A DNA stretch of 13,500 bases from an uncultured Collinsella sp. (lineage in GTDB: Bacteria > Actinomycetota > Coriobacteriia > Coriobacteriales > Coriobacteriaceae), in assembly GCA_902492825.1 (NCBI GenBank), contig CABUMZ010000041.1:1-13500 (forward strand), in the 5' to 3' direction. The notes under the pieces were generated by a model that worked only from the letters and a program-made list of their open reading frames with translations, was not told the DNA's origin and made no database searches. Positions 5,607 through 13,446 of this stretch are shown here, piece after piece. Numbering within the stretch: position 1 is the first letter of the stretch; each line of letters begins with the position of its first letter. A program made the position numbers and the translations under genes.

Positions 5607-8078
5607 ATGCGGCATGTGCATATTCATGTGACGGGCATTGTGCAGGGCGTTGGCATGCGACCGTTTGTGTATCGCGAGGCCATGGCGCATGGCATTTGCG
5701 GATGGGTGCTCAATGCGGGCGACGGCGTGCATATCGAGGCGCACGCTCCGGCCGATGCGCTCGATGCTTTTGTTGCCGCGCTTTCTGAGCATGCGCCTGC
5801 GGCAGCCCGCGTAGAGCATGTCGAGGTTGTGGACCTGGCAGCCAACGGTTGGGATGCCGCCAACGAACAGGGCTTTCGCATCGTAGCATCGCAGGACCAG
5901 ACCGCGCACACGACGCTCGTCTCGCCCGATATCGCTACCTGTGACGATTGCCTGCGCGAGTTGTTCGATCCCGCCGACCGACGCTATCACTACCCCTTTA
6001 TCAACTGCACTAACTGCGGGCCACGCTTTACCATCATCCGATCGCTGCCTTATGACCGAGCGGCCACATCGATGGACCGTTTCCCCATGTGTCCCAAGTG
6101 TGCCGCGGAGTATGCCGACCCACTCGACCGGCGTTTTCACGCGCAACCCGATGCCTGCTTTGATTGCGGGCCGCATATTACGTGGCGCGAGGCTGTAAAC
6201 GGCGATGCGTGCGGGAATTCGTCCGCGACACCGGCCGTCGGCACCACACGCGAGGCCAGCGACGCTATCATCGAGCGCTGCGTTGAGCTGCTGGCCAGCG
6301 GTGGCATCGTCGCTATCAAGGGCCTGGGCGGATTCCATCTAGCCTGTGACGCTGCCAACGAGCAAGCGGTGGCCGAGTTGCGCCGTCGCAAACGCCGCAG
6401 CAACAAACCACTTGCCGTCATGGTGCGCAGTCTTGCTGATACCGAGCGCCTGTGTCATATCGACGATGCTGAACGCGATCTGCTCGCTGGCAGTATCCGC
6501 CCCATCGTGCTGCTGCGCCGGCGCACTGTTGGCGAGGGCAACGGCGGCTCCCCCGACATCCTCGCCCTCGCGCCATCTGTCGCACACGACTTGCCCGAGC
6601 TCGGCGTCATGCTCCCCTATACGCCGCTTCAGCATCTGTTGCTCGCCGCGGCAGAAGCCTGCGGTATGCACGCGCTCGTCATGACCAGCGGAAACCTGAG
6701 CGAAGAACCCATCGAGACCGACGACGACCTTGCCTGGGAACACCTCGTTGCTGCCGGCATCGCCGACGCGTTGCTCGGTAACGACCGCGCGATCCTCTCG
6801 CGCTATGACGATTCCGTGGTGCGCGTGGTTGACGGCACCGTTATGCCCGTGCGCCGCGCTCGCGGATATGCACCCCAGCCGCTGCCGTTGCCGGCGCTCG
6901 ACCGCGCTCCGTCCTGCGTGCTTGCCTGCGGGCCACAACAAAAGGCCACGATTGCGCTCACGCGTGAAGGGACGAACGGCAAGGCAACCTGTTTTGTGTC
7001 GCAACATATCGGCGATGTTGAAAACGGCGGGACCTTCGATGCCTGGAACGCCGCGCGCACGCGCTTGGAAGATCTCTTTGATTTGGCGCCCGCCGCCTTG
7101 GCCTGCGATGTACACCCCAGTTATCTATCGGGCCAGTGGGCGCGCGAGCAGGCGCGAAAATGCAATCTGCCGCTCGTCGAGGTGCAGCACCATCATGCGC
7201 ATATCGCGAGCGTAATGGCCGAGGCCATCGCCGCGGGCCAGCTTACAACCGACGCGCACGTCCTTGGCATCGCCTTTGACGGCACCGGCGCCGGCACCGA
7301 TGGGACCATTTGGGGCGGCGAGTTTCTTGTTGCCAGCCTTGGCGGCTTTGAGCGCGCCGCGCATTTGCGCACCTGGGCGCTCCCCGGCGGGGCGGCCTCC
7401 GTGCGCGACGCCCGCCGCAACGCCTTTGCCCTGCTCAGTGAGCTCGGCCTGCTCGAGCACCCAGACGCCGCTCGGCTTTTGGACAGCCTCGACGAGCAAA
7501 CGCGCAGCGTGACAGCCACCATGATCGAGCGCGGCATCAACAGCCCGCGTACCAGCAGCATGGGGCGTCTCTTTGATGCCGCGGCAGCAATTCTGGGCAT
7601 CTGCGACAAGGCAACCTACGAGGGCGAACCCGCCATCGAGCTTGAGGCTGCCGCCTGGCGCGCGCTCAGCAGTGAAAGTGCCTGCCCCGCCGGCAATATA
7701 GCCGGCTTTTCCGTAACCGAATCATCCCGTCCGGACGCCTGCCATGTTCTAAACTCCAGATCGCTTATTGAGGCGCTTTTGGAGGGAACCAGGGCCGGCA
7801 CTGCGGCCTACAGGCTCGCGCTCGACTTCCATATCGCCATCGCGCGCTCTTCGGCACGAATCGCACGCGAAATCTGCGCGCGCGAAGGCATCGATACCGT
7901 CGCGCTCTCGGGCGGCGTGTTCATGAACCGACTTTTGCTCCAGCTCCTCACCCGCGAGCTTAAAGACGCAGGCCTTACTGTCCTTGTCCCCCGCACCGTA
8001 CCCGTCAATGACGGCTGCATCGCCTACGGTCAGGCGGCAGTCGCAAGCGCTCGTCTTGCGCAGGTTGCATCGCAGTAG
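5607..8078 (+). CDS. hypF: Carbamoyltransferase HypF ([NiFe]-hydrogenase maturation)
   Basis: HypF uses carbamoyl phosphate and ATP to carbamoylate the C-terminal cysteine of HypE, the source of the cyanide ligands of [NiFe]-hydrogenase. All four modules are present in 823 residues. The acylphosphatase domain (about 1-92) has VQGVGMRPFVY with Arg18 and Asn36. Two zinc fingers use Cys112/115/134/137 and Cys162/165/184/187. The YrdC-like domain (about 215-410) has KGLGGFHLACDA and SGNLSEEP. The Kae1-like domain has HHHAH (528-532), FDGTGAGTDG and LSGGVFMN (768-775). I chose the ATG at 5607, preceded by GAGGGGGG; the frame is open nine codons further, but those run into the inverted repeat. It starts 117 bases after nikR. 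Confidence 0.96.
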   Translation: MRHVHIHVTGIVQGVGMRPFVYREAMAHGICGWVLNAGDGVHIEAHAPADALDAFVAALSEHAPAAARVEHVEVVDLAANGWDAANEQGFRIVASQDQTAHTTLVSPDIATCDDCLRELFDPADRRYHYPFINCTNCGPRFTIIRSLPYDRAATSMDRFPMCPKCAAEYADPLDRRFHAQPDACFDCGPHITWREAVNGDACGNSSATPAVGTTREASDAIIERCVELLASGGIVAIKGLGGFHLACDAANEQAVAELRRRKRRSNKPLAVMVRSLADTERLCHIDDAERDLLAGSIRPIVLLRRRTVGEGNGGSPDILALAPSVAHDLPELGVMLPYTPLQHLLLAAAEACGMHALVMTSGNLSEEPIETDDDLAWEHLVAAGIADALLGNDRAILSRYDDSVVRVVDGTVMPVRRARGYAPQPLPLPALDRAPSCVLACGPQQKATIALTREGTNGKATCFVSQHIGDVENGGTFDAWNAARTRLEDLFDLAPAALACDVHPSYLSGQWAREQARKCNLPLVEVQHHHAHIASVMAEAIAAGQLTTDAHVLGIAFDGTGAGTDGTIWGGEFLVASLGGFERAAHLRTWALPGGAASVRDARRNAFALLSELGLLEHPDAARLLDSLDEQTRSVTATMIERGINSPRTSSMGRLFDAAAAILGICDKATYEGEPAIELEAAAWRALSSESACPAGNIAGFSVTESSRPDACHVLNSRSLIEALLEGTRAGTAAYRLALDFHIAIARSSARIAREICAREGIDTVALSGGVFMNRLLLQLLTRELKDAGLTVLVPRTVPVNDGCIAYGQAAVASARLAQVASQ

Positions 8079-8209
8079 GCTGTTCGGCCAGCCCGCAAGC
8101 CGCCGTCTCACAGGTGTAGCGCGTTTGCCCGCAGCGCCCGCGAGCGCTACCATCAACTGATGGATTATTGAGCGCCCGTCCAGCGCAAAGCGTATAAAAG
8201 GGGAACAAT
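8079..8209. other. hypF-hypC intergenic region
   Basis: This is a 131-bp gap inside an otherwise tight cluster. It has an inverted repeat (GTAGCGC at about 8116-8122 with GCGCTAC at about 8144-8150) without a T-tract. TATAAA sits only 11 bases before the hypC ATG, too close to be its -10 box unless the transcript is nearly leaderless. Confidence 0.4.
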
Positions 8210-8470
8210 ATGTGCCTTGCCGTTCCCGGTAAAGTAGTCAAACGCGACGACGACCTCAAGGCCACCGTCGACATGATGGGCATCGAGCGCCCCGTGTCGC
8301 TGCGACTCGTGCCGACGGCGCAGGTTGGCGACTATATTCTCGTACACGCCGGCTTTGGCATCCAGATTGTCGACGAGCAGGAAGCACAGGAAACGCTCGA
8401 GCTTGTTAATGCCATGTCCGAGCTGGTCGAAGAAGACCAGCTGACCACCAACCCGGCGGAGGCTTACTAG
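8210..8470 (+). CDS. hypC: Hydrogenase maturation chaperone HypC
   Basis: HypC is a small chaperone that with HypD forms the scaffold for the Fe(CN)2CO unit and delivers it to the hydrogenase large subunit. The 86-residue protein begins MCLAVPGKV, the family signature; Cys2, exposed after removal of the initiator Met, is the essential iron ligand. GDYILVHAGFGIQIVDEQEA (residues 40-59) is the conserved beta-barrel segment. AAAAGGGG eight bases before the ATG is the ribosome binding site. Its stop codon overlaps the hypD GTG by one base, which implies coupled translation. Confidence 0.96.
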   Translation: MCLAVPGKVVKRDDDLKATVDMMGIERPVSLRLVPTAQVGDYILVHAGFGIQIVDEQEAQETLELVNAMSELVEEDQLTTNPAEAY

Positions 8471-9582
8471 TGGCGCCCGAGCAGCCGGCGCGCTCCGGTA
8501 TCGATTTCTCGGCATTCCGCGATCCCAAGCTGGCTCGCGAGCTCATCGAACGCATTCATGAGCTTGTCGGCGACCGCACCATCAACCTTATGGAAGTCTG
8601 CGGCACGCATACCGTGAGCATCGGGCGCTATGGCTTTCGCTCCATTATGCCGGCCGGGCTCAAGCTGCTGAGCGGCCCGGGCTGCCCCGTCTGCGTCACC
8701 GCCAACCGCGACATCGACCACGCAATCGCGCTCGCCAACATAGACGGCGCCATCATCACCACCTTTGGCGACATGATGCGCGTGCCCGGATCATCCACCT
8801 CGCTCGCTGCGCAAAAGGCGGCGGGGCGCGATATCCGCATCGTCTATTCCCCGCTCGACGCGCTCGACATTGCCGAGCAAAACCCTGATCGCCCGGTCAT
8901 TTTTATGGGCGTGGGCTTTGAGACTACGACGCCCACCATCGCCGCCGCCATCTTGGAGGCCGAGGCGCGCGGGCTTTTGAACTTCTCGGTCTATTGCGCC
9001 CACAAGACCACGCCGCCGGCGTTGCGCGCCATCGCCAACGACCCCGAGACCACCATCGACGGCTTTATCCTGCCGGGCCACGTCGCCACCATCACGGGCT
9101 TGGCGCCCTTTAGCTTTTTGGTCGACGAATTCAATACCCCGGGCGTGGTCACGGGATTTGAACCGGTCGATATCCTGCAGGGCATCTGCATGCTGGTCCA
9201 GATGGTTGTCGAGGACAGGCCGGCGATTGACAACGCCTACCGCCGTGGCGTCAACGCAGACGGCAATCCCGTGGCGCGCCAGCTGGTCGAGCAGGTGTTT
9301 GAGCCGTGCGATACCACATGGCGCGGGCTGGGGCTGATTGCCAACTCGGGCCTTTCCATCCGCCCCGAGTTCTCGCGCTTTGATGCCCGCGCTCGCTTTG
9401 ATGTGCCCGTTGAGGCGACAGTCGAGCCGCGCGGGTGCCGCTGCGGCGACGTGCTGCGCGGGGCCATTACGCCGAGCGACTGCCCGCTCTTTGGCCGCAC
9501 CTGCACGCCCGAGCACCCCGTCGGCCCGTGCATGGTGAGCTCCGAGGGCAGCTGCGCGGCGTACTACCGCTACCGCAACTAG
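8470..9582 (+). CDS. hypD: Hydrogenase maturation Fe-S protein HypD
   Basis: HypD is a [4Fe-4S] protein that with HypC assembles the Fe(CN)2CO moiety, receiving cyanide from HypE. The 370 residues match the family length. Conserved cysteines are Cys44 in MEVCGTHT and Cys72/Cys75 in GPGCPVC. The C-terminal cluster region (318-370) carries Cys323, Cys325, Cys338, Cys345, Cys354 and Cys362 in CPLFGRTC and PVGPCMVSSEG contexts. GFETTTPT (about 149-156) is also typical. The GTG start overlaps the hypC stop, and GGCGGAGG about eight bases upstream sets the start. Confidence 0.96.
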   Translation: MAPEQPARSGIDFSAFRDPKLARELIERIHELVGDRTINLMEVCGTHTVSIGRYGFRSIMPAGLKLLSGPGCPVCVTANRDIDHAIALANIDGAIITTFGDMMRVPGSSTSLAAQKAAGRDIRIVYSPLDALDIAEQNPDRPVIFMGVGFETTTPTIAAAILEAEARGLLNFSVYCAHKTTPPALRAIANDPETTIDGFILPGHVATITGLAPFSFLVDEFNTPGVVTGFEPVDILQGICMLVQMVVEDRPAIDNAYRRGVNADGNPVARQLVEQVFEPCDTTWRGLGLIANSGLSIRPEFSRFDARARFDVPVEATVEPRGCRCGDVLRGAITPSDCPLFGRTCTPEHPVGPCMVSSEGSCAAYYRYRN

Positions 9583-9630
9583 CCCGGACACACCCGCACA
9601 CCGGCACCACCCACGATTGGAGTTTTCGAT

Positions 9631-10665
9631 ATGTCCCATAGCGTTACCGATAGCACCGTCCTGCTGGGCCACGGCTCCGGCGGCCAGATGATGAAACGCA
9701 TCATCGATGAGGTCTTTTTGGATGCCTTTGGGTCGCCCGAGCTGCTCGAAGGCAACGACGCCGGCGTCGCCACGCTGCCCGCGAGCGGGCGCATCGCCAT
9801 GTCGACCGACAGCTTTGTAGTCTCGCCGCAGTTCTTCCCCGGTGGCAACATCGGCCGCCTCGCCGTGTGCGGAACCGTCAACGACGTCGCGACCTCGGGC
9901 GCCAACGTGCGCTACCTATCGTGCGGCTTCATCCTCGAAGAGGGCTATCCCATGGATAAGCTCCACCAGATTGTGCAGACGATGGCCGAAACGGCGCACG
10001 AAGCGGGCGTGTCCATAATCACGGGCGACACTAAGGTGGTCGAGCGCGGCGGGGCCGACGGCGTCTATATCAATACCGCCGGTGTGGGCGAGGTACCCGC
10101 GGGCGTGGCGCTCAGTGGCGCAAACTGCCGGCCCGGCGACGTCATCCTGGTGTCGGGCACACTGGGCGACCACGGCATCGCCATCATGAGTCAGCGCGAG
10201 GGTCTGGCGTTTTCGAGCACCATCGAAAGCGACGCCGCGCCGCTCAACCACCTGATTGCCGATGTGCTTTCCGCAGCACCCGACACACGCTGCTTCCGCG
10301 ACCCCACGCGCGGTGGCTTGGCGTCCACACTCAACGAGTTTGCCCAGGCCAGCAATGTTGCCATGGAGGTCGACGAGGATGCCGTGCCCGTGCGTCCCGA
10401 CGTGCAGGCCGCCTGCGAGATGCTCGGCTACGATGTGCTGCAGGTGGCAAACGAGGGCAAGATGGTTGCCGTCGTGCCGGCCGAACAAGCCGATGCGGCG
10501 CTGGCCGCCATGCGCGCCGCCCGCTACGGCGAGAACGCCGCGATTATCGGCCGCGTGCTGCCACTTGCCGAGGGCGCCCGCCCCGCCGTGCGCGTGCGCA
10601 CCGGCTGGGGTTCGACCCGCATCCTCGACATGCTCGTGGGAGAACAGCTGCCGAGGATTTGCTAG
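9631..10665 (+). CDS. hypE: Hydrogenase maturation protein HypE
   Basis: HypE is a PurM-fold ATPase that dehydrates the thiocarboxamide on its own C-terminal cysteine to a thiocyanate, then passes cyanide to HypC-HypD. The 344-residue protein ends PRIC, so the essential C-terminal cysteine (Cys344) is present. It opens with LLGHGSGGQMM, and has STDSFVV, FFPGGNIG (69-75), GTVNDVA and TGDTKVVERG (131-140), all typical ATP/Mg-binding segments of the family. GGAG about ten bases before the ATG is the ribosome binding site. It lies 48 bases after hypD and closes the hyp cluster. Confidence 0.96.
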   Translation: MSHSVTDSTVLLGHGSGGQMMKRIIDEVFLDAFGSPELLEGNDAGVATLPASGRIAMSTDSFVVSPQFFPGGNIGRLAVCGTVNDVATSGANVRYLSCGFILEEGYPMDKLHQIVQTMAETAHEAGVSIITGDTKVVERGGADGVYINTAGVGEVPAGVALSGANCRPGDVILVSGTLGDHGIAIMSQREGLAFSSTIESDAAPLNHLIADVLSAAPDTRCFRDPTRGGLASTLNEFAQASNVAMEVDEDAVPVRPDVQAACEMLGYDVLQVANEGKMVAVVPAEQADAALAAMRAARYGENAAIIGRVLPLAEGARPAVRVRTGWGSTRILDMLVGEQLPRIC

Positions 10666-10769
10666 CGACAAAGGCTCAGGGCTATTAAAGATATTCAGAT
10701 TCCAAACATGCCCGGCACGCATGCCCAGTATCATGGGGTGCGTTTTGAAACCCAATGACGGGAGCTTTC

Positions 10770-11438
10770 ATGGCAGCAGCTTTTTCCCATGTGATCTTTG
10801 ACCTGGACGGCACCATCCTCAACACGCTCGAGGACCTGGCGGCCGCCGGCAACCATACCTGCGAGATGCATGGCTGGCCCACGTTTGCCGTAGACGAGTA
10901 CCGCTACAAGGTGGGAAACGGCATGCTCAAGCTGGTCGAACGCTTTATGCCTGCCGAGTATGCGGGCGACGGTCGCATGTTTGAGCAGACGCTTGCCGAG
11001 TTTAGGGCTTATTACGGCGAGCACAAGGAGGACCACACCGCCCCCTATGCCGGTACGATCGAGATGCTCGACCGCCTGCGCGCCGCGGGCGTGCAGCTTG
11101 CCGTGCTCACCAACAAGGACCACGTCTCGGCGGCTCCGCTTATCGAGAAGTATTTTGGTTCCGAGCGCTTTGCGCTGGTGCAGGGCCGCGTCGATGCGTT
11201 TCCCCCCAAGCCCGAGGCGCCTGTTACGCTGCATGTGATGGAAGAGCTAGGCGCCGACCCGGCGACCACGCTCTACGTAGGCGATTCCAATGTCGATATC
11301 CTGACCGGCCACAACGCCGGCCTTAAGAGTGCGGGTGTCAGCTGGGGTTTCCGCGGCCGCGCAGAGCTGGAAGCCACCGGCGCCGACTACGTGGTGGACA
11401 CCCAGGCAGAGCTCGCGGCGCTGATTCTGGGAGAGTAA
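10770..11438 (+). CDS. HAD-superfamily phosphatase, phosphoglycolate-phosphatase-like
   Basis: This is a 222-residue haloacid-dehalogenase hydrolase of the Gph/PGP-like class, probably acting on a small phosphorylated metabolite; the true substrate cannot be told from sequence. Motif I is FDLDGT with nucleophile Asp11 and Asp13, motif II is VLTNKD with Thr114, motif III Lys is Lys147 in PPKPEAP, and motif IV is VGDSNVD with Asp172 and Asp176. A helical cap spans about 17-90. The start at 10770 is preferred because GGGAG lies six bases ahead; an in-frame ATG at 10755 lacks such a site. It follows hypE after 104 bases and may have its own promoter; a hydrogenase role is not implied. Confidence 0.88.
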   Translation: MAAAFSHVIFDLDGTILNTLEDLAAAGNHTCEMHGWPTFAVDEYRYKVGNGMLKLVERFMPAEYAGDGRMFEQTLAEFRAYYGEHKEDHTAPYAGTIEMLDRLRAAGVQLAVLTNKDHVSAAPLIEKYFGSERFALVQGRVDAFPPKPEAPVTLHVMEELGADPATTLYVGDSNVDILTGHNAGLKSAGVSWGFRGRAELEATGADYVVDTQAELAALILGE

Positions 11439-11479
11439 CGAGCGACACTGCCTAACGCAGCTGCGACAATTCTTCCGCG

Positions 11480-11651
11480 CGGAAAGCGCATCCCGTTTTG
11501 GAGCTCCGGAATGGGATGCGCTTTCCGTTTGAGACTCATCAGGGAAACCGCATCCCGTTTCAGAGCAATATTCCGGGTCGCACTTTCCGCAACCCACCCC
11601 ATCCGAAAAATGCGTCCCACTATTCGGCCAAAAACCGGGTCGCGGTTTCCC
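11480..11651. repeat. Array of three 48-bp imperfect palindromes at a 62-bp period
   Basis: Three units of exactly 48 bases start at 11480, 11542 and 11604, 62 bases apart, with unrelated 14-base spacers. Each unit has a left half-site like GGAAAnCGCATCCC and an inverted right half-site like GGGTCGCnnTTTCC. The first unit is the most symmetric: its outer 15 bases on each side (11480-11494 and 11513-11527) are exact reverse complements around a GGAGCTCC centre. The six half-sites alternate orientation at 33 and 29 bases, about three helical turns. No function is known to me. The region lies between the HAD gene and a convergent lipoprotein gene, and no reading frame through it has a credible start. 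Confidence 0.75.
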
Positions 11652-11744
11652 AAGCACTCGATGCAACGCTGGCACAAGGAGTGTCCCCAACTGCTGGCAG
11701 AATAACGCTTACCAATATCGCAGACACACTTGGCTTTGGTTGTC

Positions 11745-11780
11745 ATAAAGGGAGGGTCGCCCCAACGATCCTCCCTTTAT
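11745..11780. terminator. Bidirectional hairpin terminator between convergent genes
   Basis: ATAAAGGGAGG (11745-11755) pairs perfectly with CCTCCCTTTAT (11770-11780). Four further pairs (11756-11759 with 11766-11769, one G-U) extend the stem to 15 bp with a six-base loop. T-rich stem ends on both strands and the place 45 bases beyond the stop of the leftward lipoprotein gene suit termination of that gene, and possibly of read-through from the HAD gene. Confidence 0.65.
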
Positions 11781-11824
11781 TGCATAACGAACTGTTTGTC
11801 GCATGGCAACCTAAATATAAAGCG

Positions 11825-12382
11825 CTACCCTTGCAGAGCGCTCATCATCTCGGAGATATTAGAGTCGTCCCCCGACCATTCGTTGTCATCGTTAGCAGAA
11901 TACTTAAAGATAACCTTGGTGTCCTTGGGCTTGGCGGCCTTGGTCACATCGAGCATTACCTGTCCAGCCAGCTTGTACAACTCATCTTCGGAAGGCGACC
12001 CATCAAGAGCAGCAACCTTCTCTTGGTATTTGGTGGCAAAATCCCCTTGAATTTGAGCCATCGACTTACAAGAAACGGTCACTTCGGCAGTAGCGGTACC
12101 CTTATCTTCATCGACTACAATGTCGCCGATTTTATAGTCGAAGCCCTCGAGATAGCTCTTGGCGTATTCCTCGGTATTGATGCCGACCCTTTTAAACTCT
12201 TTCCCTGCAGCCTTATCCAAGCCATCCAGAAATGACTCGTCGTTATTTTTAATCTCATCAAGCTGATTGATCAGATCTTCGTTAATAAGTTGCTCGACTG
12301 TGGGATCACCGCAACCGGAAAGAGAGATCAAGCATGCAACCACTACAGCCAACATGAGCGCAAGCAGCGGCTTCTTTTTCAT
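11825..12382 (-). CDS. Secreted lipoprotein, function unknown
   Basis: The 185-residue product has a classic type II signal peptide: MKKK, a hydrophobic core (5-20) and lipobox LSGC with the lipidated Cys24. The mature part is acidic and soluble, and should sit on the outer face of the membrane. Residues 30-80 are mostly helical and charged. A beta-rich segment follows (about 93-120, with GTATAEVTVSC), then another helix-rich part. The layout resembles small DUF4878/DUF5105-type lipoproteins common in Gram-positive gut bacteria, but I cannot fix the family. The ATG at 12382 has GGAGG seven bases upstream; an open extension further upstream has no ribosome binding site. Confidence 0.85.
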   Translation of the reverse strand: MKKKPLLALMLAVVVACLISLSGCGDPTVEQLINEDLINQLDEIKNNDESFLDGLDKAAGKEFKRVGINTEEYAKSYLEGFDYKIGDIVVDEDKGTATAEVTVSCKSMAQIQGDFATKYQEKVAALDGSPSEDELYKLAGQVMLDVTKAAKPKDTKVIFKYSANDDNEWSGDDSNISEMMSALQG

Positions 12383-12490
12383 GACATTCCTCCAAACAAG
12401 CGGCGCTGCGTTCCATGCGCAACGCACGTTGTGACAGTAAGTCCATATTAACGGCTCGACCCAAACCCCTGAGTCGCAAAAACGGGCTTC

Positions 12491-12530
12491 TGGCCGGGAC
12501 GACCGGATTCGAACCGGCGGCCCCTTAACC
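12491..12530 (-). tRNA. 3' remnant of a tRNA gene, probable attachment-site scar
   Basis: Reading leftward, the sequence gives T-stem GCCGG, T-loop TTCGAAT, T-stem CCGGT (12518-12502), acceptor 3' strand CGTCCCG (12501-12495), discriminator G (12494) and encoded CCA (12493-12491). A T5 run at 12482-12478 follows, as expected for a tRNA terminator. GTTAAGGGGCC before the T-arm would fit a 3' anticodon stem and variable loop. The 5' half is missing: no CGGGACG strand, D-arm or complete anticodon arm exists in the next 80 bases. A C1-G72-type end points weakly to tRNA-Pro, though bacterial tRNA-Pro normally has A73. Integrases that use tRNA 3' ends leave exactly such fragments at the far end of the element, here to the right. 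Confidence 0.65.
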
Positions 12531-12580
12531 CCTCAGGCTTGGGACAGGTTCAAAATAGCGATGATATTCCAATTGACTAG

Positions 12581-12724
12581 GATAATGTAAAAGCGCTCAG
12601 ATGCTGTGATATTCGATACACGCTTGTTCACGTCGATCCTGAAACATACGAGATTCTTTCCGTTGTGATGAAGTTGCGGGGGGAGAACGATAACCGGATG
12701 CTGCAAACTAAGAAACGCTGTTGA
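12581..12724 (+). pseudogene. Start-less gene fragment in the island border
   Basis: After a TAG at 12578-12580 a frame of 47 codons runs to TGA at 12722-12724. The later residues read like a real soluble protein (LVHVDPETYEILSVV, then MKLRGENDN). No usable start with a ribosome binding site exists upstream in frame; the only ATG codons are late. It may be the 3' end of an element gene whose 5' part was lost when the border formed. I do not recognise the family, and chance cannot be excluded. Confidence 0.3.
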
Positions 12725-12735
12725 TTTTCATCTGC

Positions 12736-13446
12736 TTAGCACGGTTCAAGAACGTTCTTCAAAATGCTGTACTCATACGATGCATAGGGAGATCCAGTCA
12801 AATCGAGACCACTATTGGCAGAGATTATCGTATGGCAGCCCGCTTCAAGAACATCAGAGCCACCCGCAAATCCGTTCACGACGTTCCCCATATCATCTTT
12901 CAATACGCCCATGAGCGTCGTGCCCATACCATAGTCATACGGCGAATCATTTTGAATTTCGACATCAAAACGATACATGTTAGTAGCGATTTGTTCTAAT
13001 CGTTCATTTAACACTGTGAACTCATAGGTGTCTTTTTCGGTGACCTTCTTAAAGCAATTAACCCTAAACGTAAGCTCAAGTGACACCGGTAGTTCATCTA
13101 TGCCATCGATTGCGCCGAAGTACCATATTTCTTGCCCCGGAAGAAGAGCACAGCAGCTAGATATTGTGCTACTCACAGTGCCACACAGTGTGCCATCCGC
13201 CTTCTTTGCGATGCCATCAACTCCCCAATCGACAGCAACTTGATCACTAGTGTTTTTGATTTTTGTAATATAGCCACAGCCGCTTTGACCAACCTGATAG
13301 TTGTAAATAGGGTCCATGGTTACTACAATATCGGAACTCTGTGGACTACTTTCATTCTTAAGCGTGCCCTTTTTCGGTTTTAGCGTGGAACTGTCCGTCT
13401 TATCAGGTTTGCCCGAACATCCAGCAAGGCCCAGCGTTGCAATTCG
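12736..13446 (-). pseudogene. Lipoprotein gene with disrupted signal-peptide region
   Basis: The frame runs from the TAA at 12738-12736 back without a stop to the window edge. Codons at 13440-13417 give ATLGLAGC, a good lipobox, followed by a Lys/Ser/Thr-rich linker and two similar beta-rich domains (after about 45 and 140 residues of the mature form) that resemble FxLYD-type repeats. The expected Met, Lys/Arg run and hydrophobic core are missing. Upstream the frame reads a GC-rich, non-hydrophobic sequence with His, Arg and Ser. The first ATG in frame (13317) is downstream of the lipobox and would give a 193-residue protein without export signal. The 5' end therefore seems replaced, probably by an insertion. 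The DNA is more AT-rich than the chromosome to the left, in keeping with an island origin. Confidence 0.6.

Noticed and set aside
8191..8196. TATAAA as the hypC -10 promoter box
   Set aside because: Only 11 bases lie between it and the ATG, and the ribosome binding site would overlap the transcription start.
8791..9672. Leftward 293-codon frame antisense to hypD
   Set aside because: hypD is certain from its motifs; the opposite frame has no domain and no ribosome binding site.
9916..10755. Leftward 279-codon frame antisense to hypE
   Set aside because: A by-product of GC-rich codon bias in hypE; low-complexity residues and no start signal.
11480..11651. CRISPR array
   Set aside because: Only three units, the repeats are palindromic and diverged, spacers are 14 bases, and there are no cas genes.
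11498..12235. Long rightward reading frame of 245 codons
   Set aside because: It crosses the repeat array and the terminator and lies opposite the well-supported lipoprotein gene; it has no ribosome binding site.
12491..12570. Complete tRNA gene
   Set aside because: The 5' acceptor strand, D-arm and complete anticodon arm could not be found on the minus strand; only the 3' part is present.
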